From contig JAJTWR010000278.1 in the NCBI GenBank assembly GCA_021613335.1, positions 2,179,501 through 2,243,500 on the forward strand: DNA of 64,000 nt, given 5' to 3'. The notes below the pieces were generated by a model, which saw only the letters and a program-made list of their open reading frames with translations, was not told the origin of the DNA and ran no database searches. The position numbers and the translations under genes are program-made. Below are positions 63,310-64,000 of this stretch, piece after piece. Numbering within the stretch: position 1 is the first letter of the stretch; each line of letters starts with the position of its first letter. Source of the stretch: Whitmania pigra (lineage: Eukaryota; Annelida; Clitellata; Hirudinida; Haemopidae).

Positions 63310-64000
63310 TATATACAACTGGTTAAGAAATCAACATAAAGTCAAATGTCGTGAACGTTCTACGACATATATATTATATGAGTGGTTTCAATATTTGATA
63401 ATGTGTTTTGAAACCAAGGATTGGGTTTTTTTCAAAATTTTTAAGCAAACTTGTATAAGTTATTCAAAGTAGTTGCGGTAACTGATTCAAATTCCAATGA
63501 TTTTACTTTCTTACAAACCTGCAAACCTAGCGGTCACTGAACAACTGATATCTTATCAACTGATAATATCAATGAAATTTTGCTCTGGATGCATAAATGG
63601 CATGAATGAAGATATTTCTGAACATTTTATAAATATACGTTTTCGCCAAAAAGTATATTTATAAAAACTTTTATTTTAAGTTTAGAAAGACAACCAAAAA
63701 GAAAAATACATTGCCAATCATTATGTCGATGATGCAGCACAAGACATCTTCTGTCTGCATTCTCACTACAACTTATGCCCATCGATCATTAAATTCTTCA
63801 AATGATAATAAGCGGGCATTGACAAAATTTTGAAACCTCATATCCAAATTACTTCTCGACGACCATGGCCCATTGGCACTAGTTTCACAACATTAATTAG
63901 CCAAATGAAGATTGATTACAGTAAAAGTGGTTAAAGCTCTGCCTCATTAATGCAGATTTAATGAATTATGAATATTAATCATAACTACTGTTACTGATTG
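63310..64000. other. no feature recognised
   Basis: AT-rich sequence to the window end. Exons of the minus-strand gene ending at 60501 could lie here or beyond, but none could be defined. Confidence 0.3.

Overview
The window is invertebrate metazoan nuclear DNA: AT-rich, with genes split by GT-AG introns from 41 bp to several kb, no operons, abundant ATT/ATC/CAA microsatellites, and decayed copies of several DNA transposon families plus one LINE. The exact taxon cannot be named from the sequence. The gene content (AMPK gamma, ING, TMEM26, NR2C2AP, GOLM) is ordinary animal content. All exon models below were assembled by hand from splice-site sequence, reading-frame phase and protein similarity remembered from known families. 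No search or alignment was run.

Layout. 1.4-5.3 kb (+): a four-finger C2H2 zinc-finger protein carrying several SUMO-type IKxE motifs, 11 exons. 6.8-10.5 kb (+): an uninterrupted 13-exon gene derived from a MULE-type transposase with a SWIM zinc finger. 11.3-13.3 kb (+): an ING1/ING2-type PHD-finger chromatin reader, 5 exons. 14.7-15.4 kb: a deleted hAT element. 17.6-37.8 kb (-): a 16-exon AMPK gamma subunit gene of 565 residues, with introns swollen by microsatellites, a pogo/Tigger-type remnant and a ZBED-type hAT. 38.6-39.1 kb: a third hAT remnant. 39.3-40.1 kb (-): NR2C2AP, 4 exons. 42.5-46.1 kb (+): TMEM26 with a long disordered tail, 5 exons. 47.7-54.4 kb (-): a GOLM1/GOLM2-type Golgi type II membrane protein, 12 exons including a 22-nt microexon, with a decayed tRNA-like unit in one intron. 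55.7-59.0 kb (-): a broken R2-like LINE with a restriction-like endonuclease. 59.4-59.7 kb: a pure (ATT)n tract of about 310 bp. 60.5-61.2 kb (-): an unrecognised polar ORF. 61.7-63.3 kb: a complete but mutated Tc1/mariner element with direct repeats inside its terminal inverted repeats.

The host genes look like independent transcription units and do not form a pathway. ING (histone H3K4me3 reading), the zinc-finger protein and the MULE-derived protein are all likely nuclear. AMPK gamma is the nucleotide-sensing subunit of a cytosolic kinase. TMEM26 and GOLM are membrane proteins. TMEM26 and NR2C2AP are divergent, and TMEM26 and GOLM are convergent.

I found no CRISPR array, defence system or biosynthetic cluster, and nothing that clearly forms a new multi-gene system. 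The most interesting item is the intron-rich MULE/SWIM gene, which looks domesticated: it is open throughout, but Gln stands where the family's third catalytic acidic residue should be.
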